Shown here one piece after another: positions 23,701 through 37,964 of a stretch of 64,000 nt of DNA. Below the pieces are notes generated by a model, which was not told where the DNA came from, did no database searches, and worked only from the letters and a program-made list of their open reading frames with translations. The position numbers and the translations under genes were made by a program. The stretch is from Rhypophila decipiens (lineage: Eukaryota > Ascomycota > Sordariomycetes > Sordariales > Naviculisporaceae). Where the stretch lies: positions 1-64,000 of the forward strand of contig MU858140.1 of NCBI GenBank assembly GCA_033297075.1. The letters are read 5' to 3'. How positions within the stretch are numbered: position 1 is the stretch's first letter; every line of letters begins with the position of its first letter.

Positions 23701-24808
23701 AACATCAGCACCAAGTGGCATTACGACTGGCGGTCCTTTGAGTTCGACCACCAGCAACGCTGGCAGCTCGAATGGGACAACACCTCGGCCGGTTGAGACC
23801 ACATCCACAAGGTACAATCCGACCTCGCCCCCATATCCGCTGGCCAACTCCACACAGTCTGCTGGTCCAACGGGTCCAACGGGTATTCCTTCATCAACCT
23901 TGTCTGAATCAGAGCTGCCCATTTCGGGGACCGGACCAATCTCGTCGTCGCCAACCACGTCTTCTCTGTCGGCACCTTTCCCTTTCTCCAACACCACCAC
24001 TCCCGCCATGCCCACCGGTGGTTCTTCAAGTGCGCCGCCAATCTTGACTGGCACCTCATACTCCTCATCACTGAGCCCCTCAGAGTCGAAATCGGTCCCA
24101 TTCCCATTTACCAACTCATCCTCAGCCTTGCCAACTGGCGGCTCGTCGAGCGTGGCAACAACTGGACCCGGCGCCCTATCCACTGGCATATCACCAACAC
24201 GAAGCGCAACTCCCACGCCTCCTCCTGTCTTGTCAAGTGCGTCAGCTGGGGGAAGCCTGACTGCCCAAAGCACAACACAAAGTCCAGTTACTGTCTCACC
24301 ACCCTATCCGTTACCAAACGGCACTGTACCCTACAATACAACCTGCACCGGCGGCGAGACAGCGCCGCCTCGTGTGACGGCATCTCATAGTCACAGGGTA
24401 ACAACTGTTCATGTCCCCCCGTCTGGAACAGGGCCCGCGCACACGGCCTCGAGTCGTTTCCCGACTAGGTCATGCAATCAGACCACATTCCGGACCTCTT
24501 CTCGACCACGACTTTCTTCAACTTCGCTGTATTTTAACGCAACGTCTGGCGTAGCCGCAAACACGGGTAAGAAAAGGCAGGCATCCTCGAAAACTTGTAT
24601 GATGAATACTGACAGTTGTGCTTCGAAAACAGGGACAAATCCGACATCGTATAGCTCGACACCACTGTCAAGCTTGGTCGAGAGCAGTTCTGCAGCGCCA
24701 ACGGCGAGCGGAAAGGCTACGTCTAACCCGTTCGACTCGGGGGCGGCACCGCTGGATCACCACCATAACAAGAGCGAAATCAAGTCCGCCGCGAGAGGGC
24801 CGCAGTAA
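20754..24808 (+). CDS. Large secreted Ser/Thr/Pro-rich mucin-like glycoprotein
   Basis: About 1310 residues from exons 20754-21045, 21102-24566 and 24633-24808. A signal peptide (MRASLVTAGLLSAVAVLNTV...) is followed by a short Trp-rich unique segment (VPDWDWGNGGNW) and a Tyr/Pro patch (SYPPYGYPPPPEE). The rest is dominated by Ser, Thr, Pro and Gly. Within it I count 20 copies of a motif P-[YF]-P-x-x-N-x-[ST], usually SAPYPLSNSS followed by GPTGTS; every copy contains an N-glycosylation sequon. Few Cys are present (GTCSTC; TTCTGG; RSCNQTT). The last intron (24567-24632, 66 bases) is stop-free, so retention would insert 22 residues with two Cys. There is no hydrophobic tail, hence no obvious GPI signal. 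Likely a cell-wall or extracellular matrix component; no family was recognised. Confidence 0.75.
21612..24330 (+). repeat. Array of 20 degenerate P-[YF]-P...N-x-[ST] coding repeats
   Basis: Irregularly spaced coding repeats in the mucin-like gene. Examples in order: SVPFPLSNST, TAPFPVTNGT, SAPFPLSNHS, NPPFPLTNAT, SAPYPFSNSS, SAPYPFRNSS, SPPYPLANST and SPPYPLPNGT. Spacing varies from about 20 to about 90 residues, so this is protein-level repetition with DNA-level drift and not a fresh tandem array. Confidence 0.85.
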
Positions 24809-28380
<3,572 letters not shown>

Positions 28381-29066
28381 GGAGGTCAATCGATTGAATG
28401 GTGAAAATACATTCTCTCATCCAGCAGATGAGAAGGGGTTAAATGAGCTGTCCATTTGACGAGAAAGTCAGCGAGCAAGCCCTTGAACGGTTATACCAGG
28501 AGTTGTTGCATTTGCGCGGCGTTTTAGGGTTGATGAAAATGAATTGAGGGAATGGACGGGCGGGCAGACGGGAAGGCTGATGGAAGGTCGGGATATTTTT
28601 CATGTCCCCAAGCTCTACCTTATGGATTTGGTCTTCTGTAGCGGCCCATAACAGCCCGTATTCAAACGCGTTCTGGACATTTTCTGCAGTCCGAGAAGAC
28701 TGTTAGACAGATGGACAGAAAGTATACATGATAATACATACATTGAAGATGAATGGATGACTTGCATGAGCCTAAGGATTTGGGTTTAACATTTGAAGCC
28801 TTGAATGTGTCATGGGAACTACTGCATAGGCAGGTTGGTAAAGATGGCGGGCGGCGGGTCGGGGATCATCGCCTGCAGTGGCTCTCGGTCCGTATCTGCT
28901 TGGTGTTGGTTGGGCTGATGAACTCAAATCCGACTTGACTTTATCAGGCGTCAATGTTTTTCTTGCACGATAATTCAGAGAAAGAGGTAGATAGCTATTC
29001 TAATTCTTAGGTCTAGGAAGCGCACCGGACGAGGCCGGCGCTTAGCGGCAGCGCAGAGCAGCGGGT

Positions 29067-29092
29067 ATGTACATACATACATGTATGTACAT
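29067..29092. repeat. Perfect 12-bp-arm palindrome, CATA/TGTA-rich
   Basis: Arms atgtacatacat and atgtatgtacat are exact reverse complements separated by AC. It could form a hairpin or be a simple-repeat by-product of the (CATA)n sequence. Confidence 0.85.
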
Positions 29093-29283
29093 CGCGAGCA
29101 GATATCACTTTTATTCACCAGTCAAGTCCGGTTCCGAGCTGCCGGGTGGGTGGGTAAGTATTTGGGGAATGATCGATCACTGGCTCCTCGGCGGCTGGGA
29201 GTTGAGGAATCCAAAGATTCCTCACTTGCAAACCTAACTTGGGTGGCTTTCCTGTGTGTTGAATTCAAATACTGTGCTGCTGT

Positions 29284-29305
29284 GGGCTGGGCTGGGCTGG
29301 GCTGG
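29284..29305. repeat. GGGCT pentanucleotide repeat
   Basis: Four GGGCT units plus a partial fifth in intergenic DNA. Confidence 0.9.
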
Positions 29306-29380
29306 TTAGGCTGGGTGAGAGGTCCTAGACAGGTCATTTGCCCATGTCTTTTCTTGTTGTCATTAGAGTCAGCCTGTCAT

Positions 29381-29409
29381 TCAGTCAGTCAATCAGTCAG
29401 TCAGTCAGT
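29381..29409. repeat. TCAG tetranucleotide repeat
   Basis: About seven TCAG units with one interruption (TCAA). Confidence 0.9.
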
Positions 29410-31074
29410 TGATTGATAGATCCATATTGACTCTAGTTGACTGATCTGATTAATGCCCAAATAGTGGAGTTTAAGAGGTTGGAGTTTAGCAGCTAGGCGG
29501 TCGGCCCGGGGAGGCTGGTAGGCGGAGAATTGGCGGGAGCCCCCTGGGGTCTGGTACCGATTTCCGAGCGTTAGTGGATCGATGATGTGTTGTTCTCCCC
29601 CGCGTGGGTCCTTTTACGGGGCGGGTCGTTTTCAGGGTTGTTAGTGACCTGACAGCCTGATTCTCTTTTGAACAGGACGTTGTTTTTTTCAAGAGTTTGA
29701 CGGGACAAGGTTCTAGAGTCGTGATGGGAAGGAGTTGGTTGTCCTTACAGCTCGTAGCTAGGGCAGACAGACCAGGTCACCAGGGGAAATTAAGGAACTG
29801 TAGGCGGCATACATATCGGTGGTACTGTTGTCTCTCTCTCTCGGGTTCCTTGACGACGGAGGAAGGAGCCAGAACGATAACTCGGACTGGTAACGATGGC
29901 CAGGGGATTGATGCTGTGCAAAGACACAGAACCCGTATAGGCAAGGACATAGATTGCAAGAGAATCCGTGTTAGAGTAAAGATTAGGCGGGGCTACGGTA
30001 TATGAGGATCTCCTCTTTGTGTCTCTTTGTGCCTGAGTCGCCAACACATGCCCCTTTCTTTTCGTCGTCATATAAAACGAGGTCTTACCATCAGGCAGTG
30101 AGAGGTGTTCTTGGGACCTGCAGCAAGTCGGGAACACGGGGTCGTGTTTAACATCCATGTTGAATGTTGAGCATCAACTGAAGTGGGGATGGTGAAGTGT
30201 CTTGCAGAACTCAGTCCAAGCTCCCGGTCTAACTAACTGGAAGGAACTGGTGATTCTCTCACGAGATTCATCCGAACCTTCAATCAGCTGCCGTTCATAC
30301 CGACTTTGCTCATGATTATAGGATGACTGACCTGGAGGATTCGACCACATCACACCGTGGTGACTGAACATTCCATGCTGTTTTGGTACTGTACCACGCG
30401 CAACGAAGCGGTGTGTGTGGTCCACCAGTTTCCACCCAGCAGCGCCTTATATTAGCTGTCGCAGCCCAAATTCAACGTTGGCGCACAGTGCGCAGCGGGC
30501 ACTGCGCAGCCAGTCTGTCGAATCACAGTGTCCCTGCCCGTCAAATCGTCAATCGCCCTGGTGCCAAGACTACGCCTCTTTTTGCAATCCATCCAAGAGC
30601 CGCCAGCGAACCAGGTGTGGATTCCATCGGTTGCTTTGGGCAGCACAGGTCTCTCGTCTCGTACGCTCGATAACTCTTCTGGTCTGTTCTTCGATTCTTG
30701 AGTGACAGTAACTTGTGTTTATTCTCTTTATTGTGCTCACGGATTCTTGAACTCGCTTCCCCGCCTGCGTGTAATTTATTCGGAGGCCTTGTAATGCATA
30801 TTGCGAGCGCCTGGAGCCAACCTTCAACTTGAACGTCGTTTCTTGTTTGGCACCCACACCCCTCCCGTCCGACCTCGAGCGAGCTCATTCAATCACACAA
30901 CCCCGCGAATTATCTGCGCCGTCTACCTTCCCCGAGCCAACTTGCTTCCCCGTGCCGCCGACCTGCTGAGTATTGGTGTATCACCCTCCTCGCCGGTGCT
31001 ACCCTTGGTGCTGTGATCATACAGCGGCAGCCTCCCGTCACCCCGGCGGGTTTATCTTCTTGATATGTCCCAAC

Positions 31075-33831
31075 ATGCCGTCCTCTAAAGATCGAGATGT
31101 CGACGTCGACGAGCGTCCGCGGGAAAAGCGGCCGCATCGATCCAAATCAGAGCGGAAAGATCGAGAGAAAGAAAAGGACCGCGATCCAGACAGGGACCGC
31201 GAGCGTGAGCGTGATCGAGAACGTGATCCCGACAAGGAGAGGCCGCACCATCACCGCCACAGGTCTTCCAAGTCGTCCAAGCTGAGGCCTACCGACAGTG
31301 AGACGACTACACACTCCTCGCGCTCCCACCGCCGGCACAGAACAAAGGAGATGGACAAAGAGGATGGAGACTACCGGTCGGTGACGGCCTCGTCGATAAC
31401 AGACCTCGTGCCCGAGCTGGGGAGGCGCGCAGACAAGGAGTGGGTCCCGACGCCCTACCCGGTTGCCAGTCATGCACACAGCAAGGTGTCTCTTTATAGC
31501 AAGGAGGACCTCTCAACGCCCGTGGCTCGGCGGACCGACCCGCTCACACCAGAAGCCACCGACCTGGGGAGCGGCGACATGAAGAGATCAAAGTCGGCCG
31601 ACTCTCCGCCTATTGGTCGCAAGTATTCTTCAGCACGAAAAGAGTCGGTACAGGATGACAGACCACCATCTCCCCCAGAGACGGATCTGTCAGAGCAGCA
31701 GAAGAGGTCGAGCACACCGGTATCTGTAAGGGAAGAGCCATCCGACTCCAGGCCTGCGTCGAGAAACTCGTCCTACATTTCGAGGACCACCTCCAAGACT
31801 GAGAGCAAATCAAGAGTTTCAAAGGTGTCGAGCCAGGCCACGTTTATTCAGTCACCGACCTTCAAGCCGCCTTCCGCCGATGCAGCACAATCTAGGCTCA
31901 GATCCGATAGCGTTGCGTCAGGTGTCGATTCTGGTGTAGCCTCGACGTTGCCGATACGTAGCGCATCGGTTCCAGCCATCGTTCCATCAGCTGTTCCCAT
32001 AGAAGTATACTCATCACCTGGTTCTGCTCCGGACTCTTCACCGAAGACTCCAACACAGCCGCCAGCACAGCTCCCGCTTCCAATTATTTCGGAAGAGAAA
32101 CCACCTCACATCCCGTTTACCCAGCACTCTGCCGTTCATATCCCATCCGAAGTCGCGACCGAGACAAATACCGTCGGCCCGCCGATGCCACCACCACCTC
32201 CGCCGCCCCCGCCTCCTCTCAACCTTCAAGAAATTCCCAGGGTTGATTACCTTCTTCAGAACGGCGGCCTTCCGCAACCTGTGCCCAAGACATTTCTTTC
32301 CGCCCTCCCACGACAAAACGGCACACGACCATCCAACCCACCCCTCCAGGGAGCCGAGACGCTGTTCGCGCCCTTCTTCAACTTACTCAACCAGTATCAA
32401 GCTGTTCTCAATGGTCATGGATCCATAGCTGTCGCGACTGGGCATCGAACAGTTGCAAGGCGGCTGTTGGACCGCCTCGAAAATGTGTTTTCACGAGACT
32501 TGCCTCCGGAGGGGTGTTTCTGCGTCATGTGCGAGCTTTCCAACGAACTACATAGGGGCTTGGGCTGGGGTGAGGTCCTGGAAAGAGTCAGCGGCCGGAT
32601 AGATTTACCACAATGGCCGCCCTTTGATCTCGCGTCATTAGGATCGAAAGCCGTTGAAGACCTGGCCGATGTTCCTGCCCGCCCAGCTTCGCCTGTGAAA
32701 ATGGACCCGGATATTGGCGAGGAGTTTAGGGAGCATTACCTACGTCAAACCAAGAGGGTCAAGGCAGCGGTGGACAAATGGATGTCTAACTGCGACAGAG
32801 CACCGGCCCCTACGCCGCAAGAAGTAGACGACGAGACGCTCTCATTTGCTATCCTGACTAATCTCGAACCAGAGGATCGGCCATTCTTCAACGCTTTGTT
32901 ATCTGGATCTCGCGACCTACATCCAACTATCCGCGCCCCGACGCCAGTTCGCAAGCCTCGCAATGACTTTATCGTCAAGACTGGGCTCGCAATCCAGAGA
33001 CTATATCGTTTGTCCATCGCCCCCCGCGATGCTGAAACGGCACTCTATCTCGTCAAGAATCCGGCCATTCATGACTTGCTGCACACCATTTCCGAGATAA
33101 ATACATCCGAGTGGGAAATTCTTACGTCGGGTCGATTCGACGGATTTTTGTGGTCAGGAGTAGAGGACGACGGGTTCCTGCCTGGCGATAGTTCATCTCG
33201 AGGAGCAACACCATTCAGCGGGATTAATTATGGCCCGCCTCGGGTCCTGAGCATGACGCCCGGTATGGCCTCACGGCCTGGCACGGGGATGGGCTCGAGG
33301 GGCCCTACTCCATTCTCACGCGGTGCGACGCCCGCATCGTTTATCAGCGGTACTTCGTCATCGTACCCGTCGCGGGCGGCGGTATCGCACGATGAAGAGG
33401 CAGAAATCGCGGTAGCGGCAGAGCTAGAACGTGAGATATTCAACGGCATGGAGGCACTGGAAGACGCATTTGAGAAACTCCACGAACAGGCCATGGCTGT
33501 GCGGGATGCGCTCAGACGGAGGAGCACCGGCCTGTCAATGAGTCTCCAGCAACGGAGAGGGCTGTTTGGGTCACGGATCGATGTCCTCCCGCTGTCAGGG
33601 TCCAGCGGGGCGTATGATCGGCCCTCGTGGGCAGACGAGGAGAGCCAGCTGGACGGGTACGGAGGAAACGACAGCGAATGGGGAGGCGACGATATCAGCG
33701 AGTTGGCGCCGGATGATTCGGCCAGCCAGATTAGCAGCTCTAGAATGAGGAGGCCCAAGAGGAGAAGGGAACGAGCCACGCCTGCGCCGATTGAGGAGGA
33801 GGAGGAAGAGGATGATGGACATAAAAGATAG
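31075..33831 (+). CDS. Large, mostly disordered proline-rich protein
   Basis: Single-exon frame of 918 residues; the start at 31075 is the first Met of the charged N-terminus. The N-terminus is a tract of alternating Arg/Asp/Glu/Lys (DRDPDRDRERERDRERD) and His/Arg/Ser, like RS/RE proteins. It is followed by a Ser/Pro-rich disordered region and an octaproline-type run (PPMPPPPPPPPPPLN) at about residue 365. The second half (about 375-720) is less biased, with LPRQNGTRPSN, ETLFAPFFNLLNQYQAVLNGHGSIAVATGH, GCFCVMCELSNELHRGLGWGEVLERVSGRIDLPQWPPFDL and a helical DEEAEIAVAAELEREIFNGMEALEDAFEKLHEQA segment. The tail is Arg-rich then Glu-rich. Conserved-looking central blocks suggest a genuine fungal family, but I do not recognise a named domain. 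Confidence 0.8.
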   Translation: MPSSKDRDVDVDERPREKRPHRSKSERKDREKEKDRDPDRDRERERDRERDPDKERPHHHRHRSSKSSKLRPTDSETTTHSSRSHRRHRTKEMDKEDGDYRSVTASSITDLVPELGRRADKEWVPTPYPVASHAHSKVSLYSKEDLSTPVARRTDPLTPEATDLGSGDMKRSKSADSPPIGRKYSSARKESVQDDRPPSPPETDLSEQQKRSSTPVSVREEPSDSRPASRNSSYISRTTSKTESKSRVSKVSSQATFIQSPTFKPPSADAAQSRLRSDSVASGVDSGVASTLPIRSASVPAIVPSAVPIEVYSSPGSAPDSSPKTPTQPPAQLPLPIISEEKPPHIPFTQHSAVHIPSEVATETNTVGPPMPPPPPPPPPPLNLQEIPRVDYLLQNGGLPQPVPKTFLSALPRQNGTRPSNPPLQGAETLFAPFFNLLNQYQAVLNGHGSIAVATGHRTVARRLLDRLENVFSRDLPPEGCFCVMCELSNELHRGLGWGEVLERVSGRIDLPQWPPFDLASLGSKAVEDLADVPARPASPVKMDPDIGEEFREHYLRQTKRVKAAVDKWMSNCDRAPAPTPQEVDDETLSFAILTNLEPEDRPFFNALLSGSRDLHPTIRAPTPVRKPRNDFIVKTGLAIQRLYRLSIAPRDAETALYLVKNPAIHDLLHTISEINTSEWEILTSGRFDGFLWSGVEDDGFLPGDSSSRGATPFSGINYGPPRVLSMTPGMASRPGTGMGSRGPTPFSRGATPASFISGTSSSYPSRAAVSHDEEAEIAVAAELEREIFNGMEALEDAFEKLHEQAMAVRDALRRRSTGLSMSLQQRRGLFGSRIDVLPLSGSSGAYDRPSWADEESQLDGYGGNDSEWGGDDISELAPDDSASQISSSRMRRPKRRRERATPAPIEEEEEEDDGHKR

Positions 33832-34497
33832 GATTGGGCTGGATAATGAAGATGATGAGATCTGACTGACTGGCTGGATTGCCTTTGTATTACCTTTTTG
33901 GAATTGTATGCCTTTGTCGGTTTTAAGGATACCACGGGATCGCCCGCTTGCTTCTTGTTTCGTGATGATGGATTTAGCGGTTTACTCAGCAGGTATCTAG
34001 GTAGTTAATGAGCAATGGATCTGTGTGCTCGCTCGGTAGCCTGCACTGGCGTCTCCGTTGTATTCGAGAATCCCGCTGTTCCAGCGCCGAATATGGATGC
34101 CTACCAAGGTGATTGGAATACGCGCCCTCGCCGCATATAGCACCTGGCTCTCCCCCTAAAGTCGGAATGTCTTCTCTCTGTACTCTTTTTTTCTTCCAAC
34201 CATACTCGCTTAATCCAGTCTTCTCCGGACTGAGATATCTTGGTCTCTTGCACGGAAGGTGTGTTCAGGGAAGGGACTGGTTTATATCAACGGCGAACGC
34301 AATCATCCCACAGGCTGCAAGATAGCACCTCCTTCCTCTTTCCTTCCAAGTTCGATTGCGATTGCAAGTGACTTACACCCTTCTTCTAAGCATTCAGGAA
34401 AGATCGCCCCAACAGTACTAGATGCTCCCATCGTGCCAACCATCATTCGAGATGTTCCTTGATGTGGCTCCGAGTGCGCTCCCGCTCCCATCGTTCA
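33832..34497. other. Convergent intergenic region
   Basis: Between the 3' ends of the proline-rich gene and the small membrane protein gene. Nothing recognisable seen. Confidence 0.5.
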
Positions 34498-35166
34498 TTA
34501 TGGGAAAGTACCCAAAAAAATCCCCCAAGCTAACCACTGATAACAAAAGGTCATATAGACACCTTGCGATAGAGCCGGAACGAGGGGAGTTCCGATACTC
34601 CTCGCCATTCGGAAACACAAGCCCCAGGTCCAAAGAGAATTGAGCAAGGTAAAATAAACAATGACCACAACGAGAGCGCCCTGGTGTGCGTGTATCGAAG
34701 GATCCGCATCAAAGACGCCCCAGCAGTCCGAGATTCCCAATACCTGCGACTGGATATGGTAACACGCCCCAGCGATGGCGGAATGGACTGGGTTGGTCCA
34801 TTTTTGGTCGAGGAAGTCGCTGTCATTACCCTCCGAATTTATGAATGTATTGAAAGTCTTGATCCAGGTCCAGGGCACCATGATTATGTCGTGCCAAAGC
34901 GAGGACAGCGGGGCGTGGTAGAGCCAGAAGGTAGGGAGTGCGAAGAAGCGTATGAGGAAATAGGGAACGCAGATAACTGCGAGTTCTGCCACCACAACGC
35001 GGAAGGAGCTGGGCCGGCCTGCCCATGACGGTGGCATGTTCTTGTCGGGAAGGAGTCCTGCTTTGGTGGGGACTTTGTGTGTTGATGTTAGCTGCTTTTT
35101 GAGTTTGAGATGGAACGAGTGAGACTGCTCTTTACCTTGTGCAAGTTGGTGAGTAGGAGGGTCCAT
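34498..35166 (-). CDS. Small multi-pass membrane protein of unknown function
   Basis: 201 residues from exons 35166-35136 and 35072-34498. The 63-base intron is stop-free and a multiple of three, but has a GTAAAG donor, GCTAAC branch and AAAG acceptor. The product begins MDPPTHQLAQVPTKAGLLPD and then NMPPSWAGRPSSFRV. Hydrophobic segments are VVVAELAVICVPYFLIRFFALP, GALVVVIVYFTLLNSLWTWGLCF and GVYMTFCYQWLAWGIFLG, with amphipathic Trp-rich stretches between (LWHDIIMVPWTWIKTFN; WTNPVHSAIAGACYHIQSQVLGISDCWGVFD). Composition and three or four spans argue for a real protein. No family was recognised. An upstream in-frame ATG (35277) would give a 37-residue N-terminal extension; the shorter form looks more natural. 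Confidence 0.65.
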   Translation of the reverse strand: MDPPTHQLAQGKEQSHSFHLKLKKQLTSTHKVPTKAGLLPDKNMPPSWAGRPSSFRVVVAELAVICVPYFLIRFFALPTFWLYHAPLSSLWHDIIMVPWTWIKTFNTFINSEGNDSDFLDQKWTNPVHSAIAGACYHIQSQVLGISDCWGVFDADPSIHAHQGALVVVIVYFTLLNSLWTWGLCFRMARSIGTPLVPALSQGVYMTFCYQWLAWGIFLGTFP

Positions 35167-37964
35167 TATTGCGTCACGACTGATCCCGATGAGAAAATTC
35201 CCTGGGAGCTCTTGCCTGAGGAGACAATGTGAGTTATCAAGAGCTCGTGACTCCGGTTTTTGAGGCAGAGAGTCCAAGTGATGGTGATTCGGTTGGAAGG
35301 AATCGGCAAGTATAGCAAATAAAGACAGCGGGCAGGAAGGAGCCCCCTTCTTATAAGTGAGTCCCAGTCGATAAGGTTTGCGTGGCTGGTTTTGCCTTTA
35401 CCCTCGAGGCCTGATACCGTATGACTGAAGCAGGAACTGGTCAACGCCACGACACTGGCATCCAGGCTCCAAATAAACTCAAATAACGAGAAGAAGGGGA
35501 AAAGAGGAAGACCAAAAAAAACATACAACACCGAGTATTCGCTGGTCGTCACCGAACCAACTACTAGTTCGGCGGTCATTAGCTTATTTTGGGGTGAGCC
35601 TACGGGAACCCGACTTCTCTAATGCCTATGGTCGTATGTGGTGCCCTGCCAGGCGATAGCTCGACGTAGAGTAACAACTGATATACCGCATCTCGCTACA
35701 ATGAAAGTTGCTCTAGGCTCAACATGGAGATCTTGAGGCCAACTCCACACCAAAGCTGGGAGATTCTCCACTACATCGCCTTTCTCTCCAATCGTCAGAA
35801 AGATAAATTACCATATTAGGACTTGGCGCAAGTTTCATTCGATCGAGAGTATGTGGTACCATATGTGTACGGATGTAAATTGTAGTTTCAGGATTTGGAG
35901 GATATATAAAATAGATGGGGTACAATTCAGAACTATCATAGGGCTACAAACATGCAGGATATAGATTCTCACTCCTTCGATTGCCGGTTCAAGAATCTCG
36001 AAACAGCGTGATGGCAATATCTTTGTAGCATAGGACAGATGTTCAGCGTTCTTCAGGAGTAGGCGCCTTCGGGCGGGCATTTGTGATGCGTCTGTGGACA
36101 CTGCGGTCGCGGGTTTCATAGTAGTTATTGAAAAAGCCCGAGTCCAACTTATTGTACTAAACGCAGCATTCGCACGAAAAGAGCCATCACAGCTTAGAGA
36201 GCTTGATGATTTTGATGGGAAAGTAGACTAGGAAATATCAAAATATATGATACGTCTAAGCAGCATGCAGTGTCCCTCCGGGATGAAGTAAGTGGCTGAC
36301 ATCTTGACCCAACAGCAGCCATATTGAAGGTGGGACTTGCTTGAGTTGACTACGCCTTGACTTGATACTTATCTTCCTCCATTATCTTGAAAGTCTTCTT
36401 TGAAGCTGGTAGGACATCCTTATCGATACTGTCAGCATACGCACGATCGGTAAGCATCGATATCTACTTAATCATCTCTCAAGGCCACTTGGACGGCACG
36501 CCAAATATGAATAATCAAGCCACACGCCTGCAAGCAAGATGACGTAAGGCGTGCTAGTGGCTGCAGCAGCCACGGACGGATATCTCGGAGAGGTTGATAT
36601 CACCGCCCGATGGGCAGGCAAACGTCCCGCGACAATTAGGTGCTGTACGACATCCGTTCCCCAACCCCCACGACGGCCCTCAACGAGTAGGTGATACGGA
36701 TACAATACTGTCCTGTATGAACTGGTAAACACCGCTTAAGCATAGGCCAGCTTCATCTCCAGTTAACAGGAAAGAAATCACAAGTTTAGGTTACCGTTTG
36801 AGCTTCCTCACCGACCCGATAAAGAGCACTTGCTGGCCCAAATTCTTGGCGATTGGGAGATCTGCGAATAGCGCAGCTTTACCTCAGCAAGCTGCATCGG
36901 TGGGTGAGCAAGATAAGCTGCAATCTTGGGGACTTCTGCAATCTGCACGCTCTAACGACCCCGGAAAACGGGCCATTACGACCCTGCGTCGTATACAAGA
37001 TGGCCTGGACAGGCAAGACAGGGTGCCGTCTCTGTCACAGGAAAGAAGCGAAAAAGTCGGTCGGGCGATGTAGCGTCGTGGTTTGTGGTGAAAAGAGAAG
37101 GCGAACCTGAACTGATAATTGATTAAATCCAATCAATATTTCTAGCCAATCCTGTTTCTCCGTTTACGATTCATCCGCTTTCTCCAACGTCGCTTCGTCT
37201 TCTCACACAACGCATCGCGCAGTGGGAGGCAGGTACCCAACCCACACACACCTGCCCACCGACAAACCCACGCATCTACCCGGACCATCAAACCTGCCGT
37301 GTCTTGTCAACTTTATTACCTGCTTGAGCCGGGACGGACAAGTCGGGTTTTCATTCTGGGCATCTATCTCAGGGTCCATTTTCTTTCTTCCCTCTTACAC
37401 CATTGCTGGGTCCTTGATATATTCGATCGTTTTATAGCGCCAATACCACTTCTGGGCAACGCGTTGTCTCCATCGTTGACTGCGCAGACTACCAAGTCGG
37501 TATCACCACTCTCACCATTTGTTGAGTTTATCAGGACTGCGAGTCCCAGAACGTCTTACACATATACGGCTTAGGGCGTTCATTCCAACATATACGGGTT
37601 TCGAGTCTGAGCTCGGCACCCTTCTTCTTTTCTCTGCTTACGCCTCTGTTTTGCTCTACGCCTTCTCTGTCAAAAGAGCCAGTGGGATCAAGGAGATCAC
37701 CACTTCTCACTATACACATCACCGCAGTTTGAACGAATCTTGATTTGGAGAATGATCTCGATGGGAATCCATGGTTGAAACCGATCCGGAGCTTACGCCA
37801 TAGCCCTTCACTGAGTGGACCATACGAGACTTTACTGGTCACATTGCCAGAAGTCGGCACTCTCGATCAACCACCGCCCTGGAGCACCTCCGATCCTGTA
37901 TTTGCGGAGGGGGCTGGCCTCGGCTAGGGATATGGTTGGAAGCACGAACTCAGCTTGGACCAAA
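35167..37964. other. Long divergent intergenic region
   Basis: 2.8 kb between divergently oriented membrane-protein genes. Frames up to about 137 codons exist but show no domain or splice support. Pyrimidine-rich leader sequence lies at about 37140-37900 ahead of the TRP-like gene. Confidence 0.5.

Larger units (their letters stand above)
28381..31074. other. Long intergenic region with simple repeats
   Basis: 2.7 kb, no gene recognised. Holds a 12-bp-arm palindrome (29067-29092), a GGGCT run (29284-29305) and a TCAG run (29381-29409). The final few hundred bases are the C-rich leader of the proline-rich protein gene. Confidence 0.5.

Noticed and set aside
23659..24273. 204-codon minus-strand frame (and others at 21037-22014)
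   Set aside because: Antisense shadows of the low-complexity mucin-like repeats.
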